From JASLDZ01 sp964244065 (lineage in GTDB: Bacteria > Pseudomonadota > Alphaproteobacteria > Caulobacterales > Caulobacteraceae), in assembly GCA_964244065.1 (NCBI GenBank), contig CAXTHH010000001.1:372001-436000 (forward strand): a stretch of 64,000 nt of DNA. Reading direction: 5' to 3'. Positions 46,415-52,943 of this stretch are shown piece by piece (within the stretch, counting starts at the first letter, position 1; each line of letters begins with the position of its first letter). The notes below the pieces were generated by a model, which worked only from the letters and a program-made list of their open reading frames with translations, ran no database searches and was not told where the DNA came from. A program made the position numbers and the translations under genes.

Positions 46415-47802
46415 GGCCGGCCGCCCATCAGCCGAAGAAGCTCAGCTGCGCCGGGGCTCCGTCGGGCCAGGGCAGCGCTGAGAGTGCGGAGCGCATACGC
46501 GCCTTGAAGAGGGACCACTCCGTTGCCGAGCATGCGGAGCTCGTCCACCCGGCGGGCCAGCCCATCAGCCACGCGACGAAGGCGGCGTTGAGCTTCGGCC
46601 TCGTCGCGCGCCGGGCCCAGGCGCGCAACCTGCGCCAGGAAGGCGCACGCGGCGACATGAGCGTCCGATAGAGCCGGAGCACGCTGAGGCGATCGCGCCA
46701 CGACGGCGGACCAAGCCGCTCGATCGCCAGGGCCGGGAGGAACGAGGGGGCCAGCTTCGCCTGGGTGTTCAGGAGCGGCTCGTCCTTCCGGTCCCCCGAC
46801 CGGCTCGTCCGCCCGCCCTCCACGTCCGCCACGGAAGGGGACGACCACAGGGCCACGTTCGTCGGCAGGTTGGAGTTGGGCGCCCCCGTGTCGCTCCTGA
46901 CCATGTGGGCGCCGCGCGCCGCGTCCGTCGCCGCTGGGGTCGACCAGAGCCCCGCCGCCATCTCCATCGTTCGGTTGTAGGAGCGGCTGTTCCCCGGCTG
47001 ATGGCTGTCCCCAAAGCTCAAGGCTGTAGGCGAAGGCCAGTGCGCGGTCATCTCGTTCAACGGCCGCGAGTTGGAGTCCCTCAGCTGCGCGCGGTCCGTG
47101 CCCTTCCCATCGCGGGCCTGCGGCGTCGGCCAGAAGCCCGCGATCACCGCCAGCGAGCCGCCCACCCCGTTCCCGTTGTAGCCCTTGGCCTTGATCCGCT
47201 CCTTGCGGGCCAGGAAGGTCTCGGCCGTCTGCCCGTCGTTGAAGAGCTGGGCGTCGGGCGTCGGCCACCGCGAGGATGAACAGGCGCTCGCGCTCCTGCG
47301 GGAAGCCGCACTCCGCCGCCGTGAACAGTCCGACCTCACACGCGAGACCAAGGCGCTCCAGCTCTCCGACCACCTGGTCGGCCCCGAGGGAGAGGTGTCC
47401 GCCGACGTTCTCGACGAGGAGCGCCCAGGCGCCGGACTGGACGAAGACGCGGCGGACGTGGGGCCACAGGTGGCGGGGGTCGGCGGCGGCGAGGCGGCGG
47501 CCGGCCAGGCTGAACGGCTGGCACGGGTAGCCCGCAACGACGAGGTCCACGCCTCCGCGCCAAGGGCGGCCGCGGAAGGTTCGGGCATCGCTCCACACAG
47601 GGCACGGAGCCAGGAGGCCCGCTTGCATCGCTGCGACCAGGACCGAGGCGGCGAAGGCTTCCCCCTCCACCATGCCGACCGTGCGAGCGCCTGGACACGC
47701 CAGCTCGACGGCGAGGTCCAGTCCCCCGCCTCCGGTGCAGAGGGAGAGGACGTGGAGGGGGACGGCGTCGGGCTCGCCCCGGGCATGTAGAGCCACATTC
47801 AC
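46411..47802 (-). CDS. Phage C5-cytosine DNA methyltransferase (two-frame region inside)
   Basis: A 463-residue open frame. The N-terminal half is a clear C5 methyltransferase: motif I HVLSLCTGGGGLDLAVEL, catalytic Cys94 in AGYPCQPFS, ENV at 131-133, and FPQERERLFIL (motif VIII). The end has the motif X type DELRMLGNGVVPLQGAYALRTL. Between them, from about 47,267 downward, this frame is Arg/Gly-rich with poor codon usage, while the +1 frame carries codons ending almost only in G or C and WPTP-type motifs. The GTG at 47,802 overlaps the upstream stop. Either a frameshift or real double coding is present. Confidence 0.75.
   Translation of the reverse strand: MNVALHARGEPDAVPLHVLSLCTGGGGLDLAVELACPGARTVGMVEGEAFAASVLVAAMQAGLLAPCPVWSDARTFRGRPWRGGVDLVVAGYPCQPFSLAGRRLAAADPRHLWPHVRRVFVQSGAWALLVENVGGHLSLGADQVVGELERLGLACEVGLFTAAECGFPQERERLFILAVADARRPALQRRADGRDLPGPQGADQGQGLQRERGGRLAGGDRGLLADAAGPRWEGHGPRAAEGLQLAAVERDDRALAFAYSLELWGQPSAGEQPLLQPNDGDGGGALVDPSGDGRGARRPHGQERHGGAQLQPADERGPVVVPFRGGRGGRADEPVGGPEGRAAPEHPGEAGPLVPPGPGDRAAWSAVVARSPQRAPALSDAHVAACAFLAQVARLGPARDEAEAQRRLRRVADGLARRVDELRMLGNGVVPLQGAYALRTLSAALARRSPGAAELLRLMGGRP
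46428..47267 (-). other. Alternative (+1) reading frame within the C5 methyltransferase
   Basis: In the +1 frame the segment reads as five units opening WPTPDAQ, WPTPQARDGKG, WPSPTALSFGD, WSTPAATDAARG and WSSPSVADVEGG, then LNAAFVAWLMGWPAGWTSS and SATEWSLFKARMRSAL to a TGA at 46,428. I recall both features as normal in other phage methyltransferases. No good internal start exists, so it would be read by frameshifting from the N-terminal half near 47,270. Confidence 0.6.
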
Positions 47803-48086
47803 GCTGGCTCCTCGGTGAAGCCGGGCGACGCGGCGACTCGGGCCGCGGCGTCCCGGCCGGCCGGCGTCAGCGACCAGCTGAAGTGGACCGCCGACTGACT
47901 CGCGACCTGCTCGACCAAGCCGGCGCGCTCCAGCCGGCGAAGGCCGCGCCGCACCGCCGCGGTGCGGAGGTCGCGGGCAAAGCCGAAGTGCATGCAGAGC
48001 ACGTTGGCGATTACGTAGGTCCACGACGGCGAGCGGGTCCGCAGCGCCACGAGGATCGCGTCATCGAGAAGCGGGAGCCCGCTCAC
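47799..48086 (-). CDS. Small winged-helix phage protein
   Basis: A 95-residue protein that looks like one winged-helix domain: PLLDDAILVALRTRSPSWTYVIANVL, then AAVRRGLRRLERAGLVEQVASQ as recognition helix and wing, and FSWSLTPAGRDAAA as the last strand. This is the common LTPxGR end of MarR/PadR-like folds. Starts with GTG overlapping the ASCH gene stop; its own stop overlaps the methyltransferase start. DNA binding is likely; the target is unknown. Confidence 0.6.
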   Translation of the reverse strand: MSGLPLLDDAILVALRTRSPSWTYVIANVLCMHFGFARDLRTAAVRRGLRRLERAGLVEQVASQSAVHFSWSLTPAGRDAAARVAASPGFTEEPA

Positions 48087-48508
48087 GCGACCGGCTCCGC
48101 GCGGAAGCTTTCGCCCCAGCCGATCAGCACGCCGCGGAAGAGCGACTGGCCGGGGTGCGTGACGGCCCACCAGCGCTGCATGTAGCCCCACGGGCTGAGC
48201 TGGCTGGGCGGGTCGCCGAAGCCGTCCAGGACGGCGAAGTCGGACAGCTCGGGCCCGGTGATCAGCTCGACGGCGTCGTCCAGCACCACGCGGTCCGCGT
48301 TGAAGTCGAGCACCACCTCGCGGACCTCGGCGCAGACGGCGACCCCCAGCTTGCGGCAGGCCTTGGTGCGCATGCCGGTGAAAAGCTGCAGCTGGTCGCT
48401 GACACGGGCGTGGCGCCTGCGGCCGCCCCGCGGCTCGCGGATCGTCTGGCGCTTGCGGCCGGCCAGGATTTCGGCCGCGAAGCCGGGTTTGAAGTCGTAG
48501 GCGACCAT
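48083..48508 (-). CDS. ASCH-domain phage protein
   Basis: A 141-residue PUA-like ASCH protein. The opening AYDFKPGFAAEILAGRKRQTIR holds the characteristic lysine and TIR residues of the RNA-binding cleft, and LQLFTGMRTKACRKLG with the later DGFGDPPSQL fits phage members. ASCH domains are thought to bind RNA or modified nucleosides. The ATG overlaps the HerA-like gene stop by one base. The role in infection is unknown. Confidence 0.7.
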   Translation of the reverse strand: MVAYDFKPGFAAEILAGRKRQTIREPRGGRRRHARVSDQLQLFTGMRTKACRKLGVAVCAEVREVVLDFNADRVVLDDAVELITGPELSDFAVLDGFGDPPSQLSPWGYMQRWWAVTHPGQSLFRGVLIGWGESFRAEPVA

Positions 48509-50193
48509 CAGGCGCGCTCCCGAATGGGGAAGAGCAGAGTCGTGCCGCGCACGCGGCCGGGCGCCGGGTAGGCGGCGAAGCCGAGCTTCACGAGGAGGCT
48601 GACGTTCGCGTCGTAGGCGCTGGAGCGGGCGGAGACGCCGGCGGCCTCGGCCAGCTGGACGCGGGTCAGATCGCCGGGGTAGGCGCCCGCCAGCACGGAG
48701 ATCAGCCGGCCCACGGGCACACCGAGCATGGCCGTGAGGCGGGCGTGCAGCTCGGCGTCGCTGACCGCCGCGGCAGGCGCCGCAGCGCGGGCGCGCCCCT
48801 CCGGGGTCAGCGTGAGCCGCCCGGCGGCGGGGTAGCGGATCAGGCCGGCGGCCTGGAGCCGGCTCACCTTCGCATCGTAGGCGCTGGAGCGAGAGCTGAC
48901 GCCGGCCAGGGCGGCCGTCACGACGCGGTCGGCGTCCGGCACGCCCGCCGCCTCCAGCCAGGCGAGCGCGTCCAGGATGGCCGAGCCGCCCGCCACATTC
49001 GCCAGCGGCCGAGAGGGCGGCCCCGCCGGTGCGCCGGGGGCCGTGGGCGCCGGCGGGGCCGGGGGCGGCAGGTCGCGCGCCGCCGCCGGGCCAACATTCC
49101 CGGCGGCGGGTGCGGTGTCCTCACCCCTGTCTTGCTCGAGCTGGAGAAGGCGCTCCAGGCGGGCGGGGTCGCCCCAGATGGTGGCGACGCGGGCCAGGGC
49201 GTCGGCCGCACCCTCGCGGCGGCCCTGCGCGCGGCCGCGCGCCTCGGCCTCGGCCTTGATGGAGGCGACATCCACGCCCGGAGCCGTGGAGGGCGCTGCA
49301 CCGGAGTCGCCCGGCGGAGCGGACGGCGCGGCCAGGCCGGCGAGGATGCCCGCCAGGGCGGCGGCGGGCGGAGGCGTCGGCACGGTCGCCTCGCCCGGGC
49401 GCGGCATGGGCGTGGCCACGTCGGCGACGCGCACCAGCACCGGCTCGGGGCTGAGCGCGGGGCCGACGGCCCAGAACTCGCGCTGGAGGCGGCCCAGGGC
49501 GCGCGCCTCGTCCGAGCTGGGGGCGAAGCCGAGCTCCGCCGCCACGGTCTTACGGTCGAGCGACGTGGTGGCCCGGCCCAGGAGCCAGTTGCCGACCAGC
49601 GCGCGCACGCGGGGCTCGACCTCCGGCAGGGACTGGCTGGCCAGCACGGCGGTGAAGCCGCGCTTGCGGCCGCGCGCCAGGAGATCCTTCACGCCCGCGG
49701 TGGCCGCCGTCTCGCCCAGGCGCGGGGAGAAGCGCTGGGCCTCGTCCACCACCACCAGCACGGGCCGCCACAGGCTGCGCGGGGCTTCCATCAGCGCCTG
49801 CAGGAAGGCCCCCACGAACTCGGGCGCGCCGTCCGCGCCCAGGTCGTTCAGCTGGGCGATCAGGGAGAAGCCGTGCTCAAGGGCGGCGCGGGCGAGCTGG
49901 GCGGCGTTGTCAGGACGCGCCGGGGCGTCGCCGCCGTCACCGCCGGCGATCACGTAGTCGTAGCGCTGACGGAGCGTGTAGAACTCATCCTCGACGTCGA
50001 GCACGAGGTGCTGGACGCGGCCGTGGGTGGTCTCCAGCAGCCGCCGGATGGCGCCGCTCTTCCCGCCGCCGCTGGTGGCGACCACGCCGAGGTGCGCGCC
50101 GATCAGCCGCTCCAGGTCGATCGCCAGGGGCTCGCCAGGGGCGGTCAGGCCGAAAGGCGCGGCGAGGGCGGGGGGGTGGGCCGAGCGGCTCAC
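48508..50193 (-). CDS. HerA-like ATPase with tandem C-terminal winged-helix repeats
   Basis: A 561-residue protein. The FtsK/HerA-type ATPase has Walker A ATSGGGKS at 39-46, Walker B VLVVVDEAQRF and an ARGRKRGFTAVLASQS segment, as in HerA/VirB4-like NTPases. A Pro/Ala linker (about 290-410) follows. The end holds two copies of a helix-turn-helix unit (VSSRSSAYDAKVSRLQAAGLIRYP and VSARSSAYDANVSLLVKLGFAAYP). GTG start overlaps the nuclease stop. HerA homologues move DNA ends or act in defence; here DNA handling is likely. Confidence 0.7.
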   Translation of the reverse strand: MSRSAHPPALAAPFGLTAPGEPLAIDLERLIGAHLGVVATSGGGKSGAIRRLLETTHGRVQHLVLDVEDEFYTLRQRYDYVIAGGDGGDAPARPDNAAQLARAALEHGFSLIAQLNDLGADGAPEFVGAFLQALMEAPRSLWRPVLVVVDEAQRFSPRLGETAATAGVKDLLARGRKRGFTAVLASQSLPEVEPRVRALVGNWLLGRATTSLDRKTVAAELGFAPSSDEARALGRLQREFWAVGPALSPEPVLVRVADVATPMPRPGEATVPTPPPAAALAGILAGLAAPSAPPGDSGAAPSTAPGVDVASIKAEAEARGRAQGRREGAADALARVATIWGDPARLERLLQLEQDRGEDTAPAAGNVGPAAARDLPPPAPPAPTAPGAPAGPPSRPLANVAGGSAILDALAWLEAAGVPDADRVVTAALAGVSSRSSAYDAKVSRLQAAGLIRYPAAGRLTLTPEGRARAAAPAAAVSDAELHARLTAMLGVPVGRLISVLAGAYPGDLTRVQLAEAAGVSARSSAYDANVSLLVKLGFAAYPAPGRVRGTTLLFPIRERA

Positions 50194-50585
50194 TTCCAGC
50201 GCCCCACGCCGGCGCGGTGGGCGGCGACCTCGTCCAGGAGGTATTCGCCGCCGCTGTAGCGGCTCCAGTCGGTCGCCCAGCCCTCGCGGACGAGGCGGCG
50301 GCCGACGTCGGGCGTGCCCGGGCCCGAGCAGCGGGCCACCATGCGCCCGTAGCGATCGCGGCGGTTGCCGGCCTCGCGGCAGGCCACGCGGCCGCGGGTG
50401 AGCGCCTGCAGGCGGCCTCTCGCCTCCACGGCGAAGGGCTCGGCCCGGCGGCCGAAGTGCGCCAGCTCGGGCGCCTGGACGCCGTAGAGGCGGACGCGGG
50501 CGGGGCCGCACTGTAGCGTGTCGCCGTCGACCACGTAGGGCGAGCTGCAGGCGACGGCGGCGGCCAGGAGAAGGGCGGGGGTCAA
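50190..50585 (-). CDS. Lipoprotein nuclease-like protein (SNase/thermonuclease fold)
   Basis: A 131-residue protein starting with a short hydrophobic segment and lipobox (LLAAAVACSSP). The OB-fold core shows VVDGDTLQCGPARVRLYGVQAPEL (the Asp-Gly-Asp loop and Arg) and later DRYGRMVARC with the second catalytic Arg, the pattern of staphylococcal nuclease relatives. It starts with TTG overlapping the DUF5131 stop (TTGA), the weakest start in the operon. Location in the envelope would allow it to cut incoming DNA; that is inference. Confidence 0.7.
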   Translation of the reverse strand: MTPALLLAAAVACSSPYVVDGDTLQCGPARVRLYGVQAPELAHFGRRAEPFAVEARGRLQALTRGRVACREAGNRRDRYGRMVARCSGPGTPDVGRRLVREGWATDWSRYSGGEYLLDEVAAHRAGVGRWK

Positions 50586-51682
50586 GCGGCGACTCCTGCG
50601 AGGGGTGGGCGGTCGTCGTGGGTGCGGCCGTCGAGCAGGCGGCCGGCGCGGCGCTTGCCGACGCGGCGGAGCAGGTCGGACTGGGGCCGATAGTCGGTCG
50701 GAAAGGCGAGAACGGCGGGGCCGCTCTTGTGCCCCGTCATCGTCACCAGCTCGCTCTCGTACTGAGCGTGGGCGGCCGGGTCGCAGTCGAAGACGCCCGT
50801 CGGAGCCCACTCACCCCACTGCTTGAAGAAGAAGGGCACGCCGGCGGCGGCGCAGTCGTCGCGGACTTGGCGCGCCCAGTCGGGGTGCATGGGGCGGATA
50901 TGCTCGCCCCGGCCGCTCTCGCCGCCGCAGATCACCCAGTCCAGCGCCGGGTAGCCGCTGGCCTCGACGTCGCCCCAGTCCGCCCGGGCCTGCTCATCGC
51001 TGTAGGGGCGGAGAGCGTCGTAGACGCCGTCGCCGCAGCCGGACTCGATGTGGGTGAGGTCCAGCGGCCCGATCGCGGGCTCATAGCTGACGAAGCGGAC
51101 GGCGGCTGGAGTGGCCAGCAGCTCGGGAATGCGCTGGTCGGCGCGCTCCTGATCCTCGGCGGTGACGCCCAGCCAGACGTTCGGCAGGGGTGGGCGGAAG
51201 GCGTCGAGCGGTGAGGCCTTCGGCAGGGCGGCAAGCCGGTGAGGGCGCGCCTCCAGGTAGGCGCGCAGACGGGCGGGACGCTTGGTGAGGATGATGAAGG
51301 TGTGCCGCCGGTTCGTGCCCATGATCGACCACAGGTCGTCGAGCCAGGCGTCCTCCACGCCATCGGCGGCGATGTCGCCCATACTATTGACGAACCAGGT
51401 GGTCGGCCGGCGTCGACGGTTGGGAGCCTGCCAGATGGCGTCGCTCGCCAGGGCGACCTTGCCCGTGAACACCGGGCCAGTCTTCGACGGCTGGGTGGTG
51501 CCGTCGTAGGGCGTGGTGCGCCCGGCCGCGGCGGCGATCCGCTGCTGGCGGGCGGCCTCGCCCTGGGCGTAGCAGTTCCTGCAGCCCGGGGAGGCGTGCG
51601 AGCAGCCGACGATGGGGTTCCAGGTCGCCCCGGGCGTGCCGTCGGCGTTGGCCGCCCACTCGATCGCGGTGCGGTCACCCAT
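50582..51682 (-). CDS. DUF5131 / phage Gp37-Gp68 family protein
   Basis: A 366-residue protein of the phage Gp37/Gp68 (DUF5131) family. TAIEWAANADGTPGATWNPIVGC leads into a three-cysteine motif C27-x6-C34-x2-C37, which resembles a radical-SAM iron-sulfur site. VNSMGDIAADGV, TKRPARLRAYL, NVWLGVTAEDQERAD and WVICGGESGRG are family blocks in order. The reaction is unknown; some members are coded beside a three-Cys-motif partner protein, which is not seen here. ATG at 51,682. Confidence 0.85.
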   Translation of the reverse strand: MGDRTAIEWAANADGTPGATWNPIVGCSHASPGCRNCYAQGEAARQQRIAAAAGRTTPYDGTTQPSKTGPVFTGKVALASDAIWQAPNRRRRPTTWFVNSMGDIAADGVEDAWLDDLWSIMGTNRRHTFIILTKRPARLRAYLEARPHRLAALPKASPLDAFRPPLPNVWLGVTAEDQERADQRIPELLATPAAVRFVSYEPAIGPLDLTHIESGCGDGVYDALRPYSDEQARADWGDVEASGYPALDWVICGGESGRGEHIRPMHPDWARQVRDDCAAAGVPFFFKQWGEWAPTGVFDCDPAAHAQYESELVTMTGHKSGPAVLAFPTDYRPQSDLLRRVGKRRAGRLLDGRTHDDRPPLAGVAA

Positions 51683-51875
51683 GACGCGCCGCCTCAGCCA
51701 CCACGGCCAGATGCTCGGCGGACGGCGGTGACTGACCTCTGTCGCAGGTGTCGATGAGCGCCCTGGTGAGCCGCTCCGGGAGTGAGCGCATGTGCCGGCC
51801 GCAGAGCACGCCAGCGTGATAGTCGGGGAAGGCGCAGACGCAGCAATCGGCCGCCGCGGGCTGGTGAGCGACCAT
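51675..51875 (-). CDS. Small cysteine-rich phage protein, 66 residues
   Basis: CCVCAFPDYHAGVLCGRHMRSLPERLTRALID shows a Cys/His zinc site followed by a helix, then a DTCDRGQSPPSAEH tail. I chose ATG 51,875 (MVAHQPAAADCC); it overlaps the DUF5131 start by 8 bp at its 3' end. Function unknown. Confidence 0.55.
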   Translation of the reverse strand: MVAHQPAAADCCVCAFPDYHAGVLCGRHMRSLPERLTRALIDTCDRGQSPPSAEHLAVVAEAARHG

Positions 51876-51877
51876 GG

Positions 51878-52189
51878 TCAGGCGGGCTCCTGTTGGAGGT
51901 AGGCGCACAGCCGGCGATCGCGCGCCTCGGCGCCGCTCATGACTTGGCGGAAGTCTGTGAGGTCGCGCTGGCGTGAGAGGGCATAGGCCCCGATGGCGGC
52001 CAGACGGAGGAGGGCGGTCACCGCCGCGCGGGCGTCCGGCACGCCATCATCCAGGATCTTCACGGGCTTGCCACAGCCGGGCACCGCGGCGCGCGCGCCC
52101 CGGAGGATCAGCCCCTCGGTGCGGTGGAGTTCGACCATGCGGTCGAGGTCGAGCTCGTCGGCCTGCTCGCCGGCCCAGAGGTTCAGCAT
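51878..52189 (-). CDS. Phage protein of unknown function, 103 residues
   Basis: A soluble helical protein (MLNLWAGEQADELDLDRMVELHRTEG at the start, then TALLRLAAIGAYALSRQRDLTDFRQVMSG). Its ATG overlaps the stop of the small membrane gene upstream and it lies 2 bp before the next gene. No family is recognised; codon use matches its neighbours, supporting that it is coding. Confidence 0.55.
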   Translation of the reverse strand: MLNLWAGEQADELDLDRMVELHRTEGLILRGARAAVPGCGKPVKILDDGVPDARAAVTALLRLAAIGAYALSRQRDLTDFRQVMSGAEARDRRLCAYLQQEPA

Positions 52190-52350
52190 CCGCTGTCCTC
52201 CCGCACAGGGGTGGACCCGCTCAGGACCGCCCAGACCATGACGACCGCAGCGGCGGGCAAGATGAAGCTAGGGGGGACCCCGAGAAGCGCGAGTGCGGCG
52301 CCTGAGACGGCTCCGGAGCTGGCATAGGCAAGATGGAGATGGAAACGCAT
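52183..52350 (-). CDS. Small hydrophobic phage protein, 55 residues
   Basis: Opens MRFHLHLAYASSGAVSG and has two hydrophobic stretches (about 8-25 and 28-44, the second FILPAAAVVMVWAVL), ending VREDSGC. The stop overlaps the ATG of the 103-residue gene (ATGCTGA), the same coupling as elsewhere in the operon, and it fills what would be a gap. Its GC is lower than neighbours. A holin-like or small membrane role is only a guess. Confidence 0.5.
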   Translation of the reverse strand: MRFHLHLAYASSGAVSGAALALLGVPPSFILPAAAVVMVWAVLSGSTPVREDSGC

Positions 52351-52356
52351 GTTCGG

Positions 52357-52608
52357 TCAGCTCCAGCGGGTAACGGCCGCGTAGGCGGCCAGGAGGAGTG
52401 CGAGGGCGATCCAGGCCCAAGCCGTGAAGGTGCGGCCCCGCGGGTGGCGGGCTGCGCGGGCAGCCCCGTGCGCGGCCTCCGAGGCCAACAGCGAGAGTCG
52501 GTGGGCCCGCATGAAAGCCGCGGACAGGAGGGCCAAGCCCTCCGCCATGGCGCGCCACAGGCGGGCGCGCAGGGGTGGGCGGAAGCTACGGACGGAGGCG
52601 ATGGGCAT
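52357..52608 (-). CDS. Small membrane-anchored phage protein, 83 residues
   Basis: A basic helical body (MPIASVRSFRPPLRARLWRAM, later FMRAHRLSLLASEAAHG) ends in one C-terminal membrane helix (WAWIALALLLAAYAAV) with a short TRWS tail. It lies between two coupled genes. Tail-anchored topology is likely; function unknown. Confidence 0.5.
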   Translation of the reverse strand: MPIASVRSFRPPLRARLWRAMAEGLALLSAAFMRAHRLSLLASEAAHGAARAARHPRGRTFTAWAWIALALLLAAYAAVTRWS

Positions 52609-52943
52609 CAGGCATGCTCCGGGCGGCGAATGTTGCTGAAAGCGGCGAGCAGGCGGGCGACCGGGAACGGGGCTGGCTCGCGCGGCCGGCGGGGCGCTTG
52701 CTCCTCCGCCTGTTCGAGGAGCGTGGCGGCGGCCCGCACCCGGGCGAGAGTGACGGAGTCCAGCACCGCCTCGCGGCCGAAGGAGAGGAAGCGCTCGCCG
52801 GCCTCCGCCACCAGCGCCCGGGTCTCGGCGTCGAGCACCTGGCCGAAGCCGACCATCAGCACGTACGCAACGGCGATCGCGCGGATGTCCGCGTCGTCCA
52901 GGGCGCGGGGCGCGGCGCGGGCGAGGGACAGGGCGGCGCTCAC
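52608..52943 (-). CDS. Phage protein of unknown function, 111 residues
   Basis: A helical protein with a hydrophobic patch (ADIRAIAVAYVLMVGFGQVLD) and an acidic middle (TRALVAEAGERFLSFGREAVL), ending with a basic tail. GTG start overlaps the primase-helicase stop. No domain recognised. Confidence 0.5.
   Translation of the reverse strand: MSAALSLARAAPRALDDADIRAIAVAYVLMVGFGQVLDAETRALVAEAGERFLSFGREAVLDSVTLARVRAAATLLEQAEEQAPRRPREPAPFPVARLLAAFSNIRRPEHA

Noticed and set aside
46428..47798. Separate full-length gene in the +1 frame from ATG 47,798
   Set aside because: Before about 47,267 this frame is antisense-like Ser/Arg/Trp-rich nonsense over the methyltransferase core; only its 3' part looks real.
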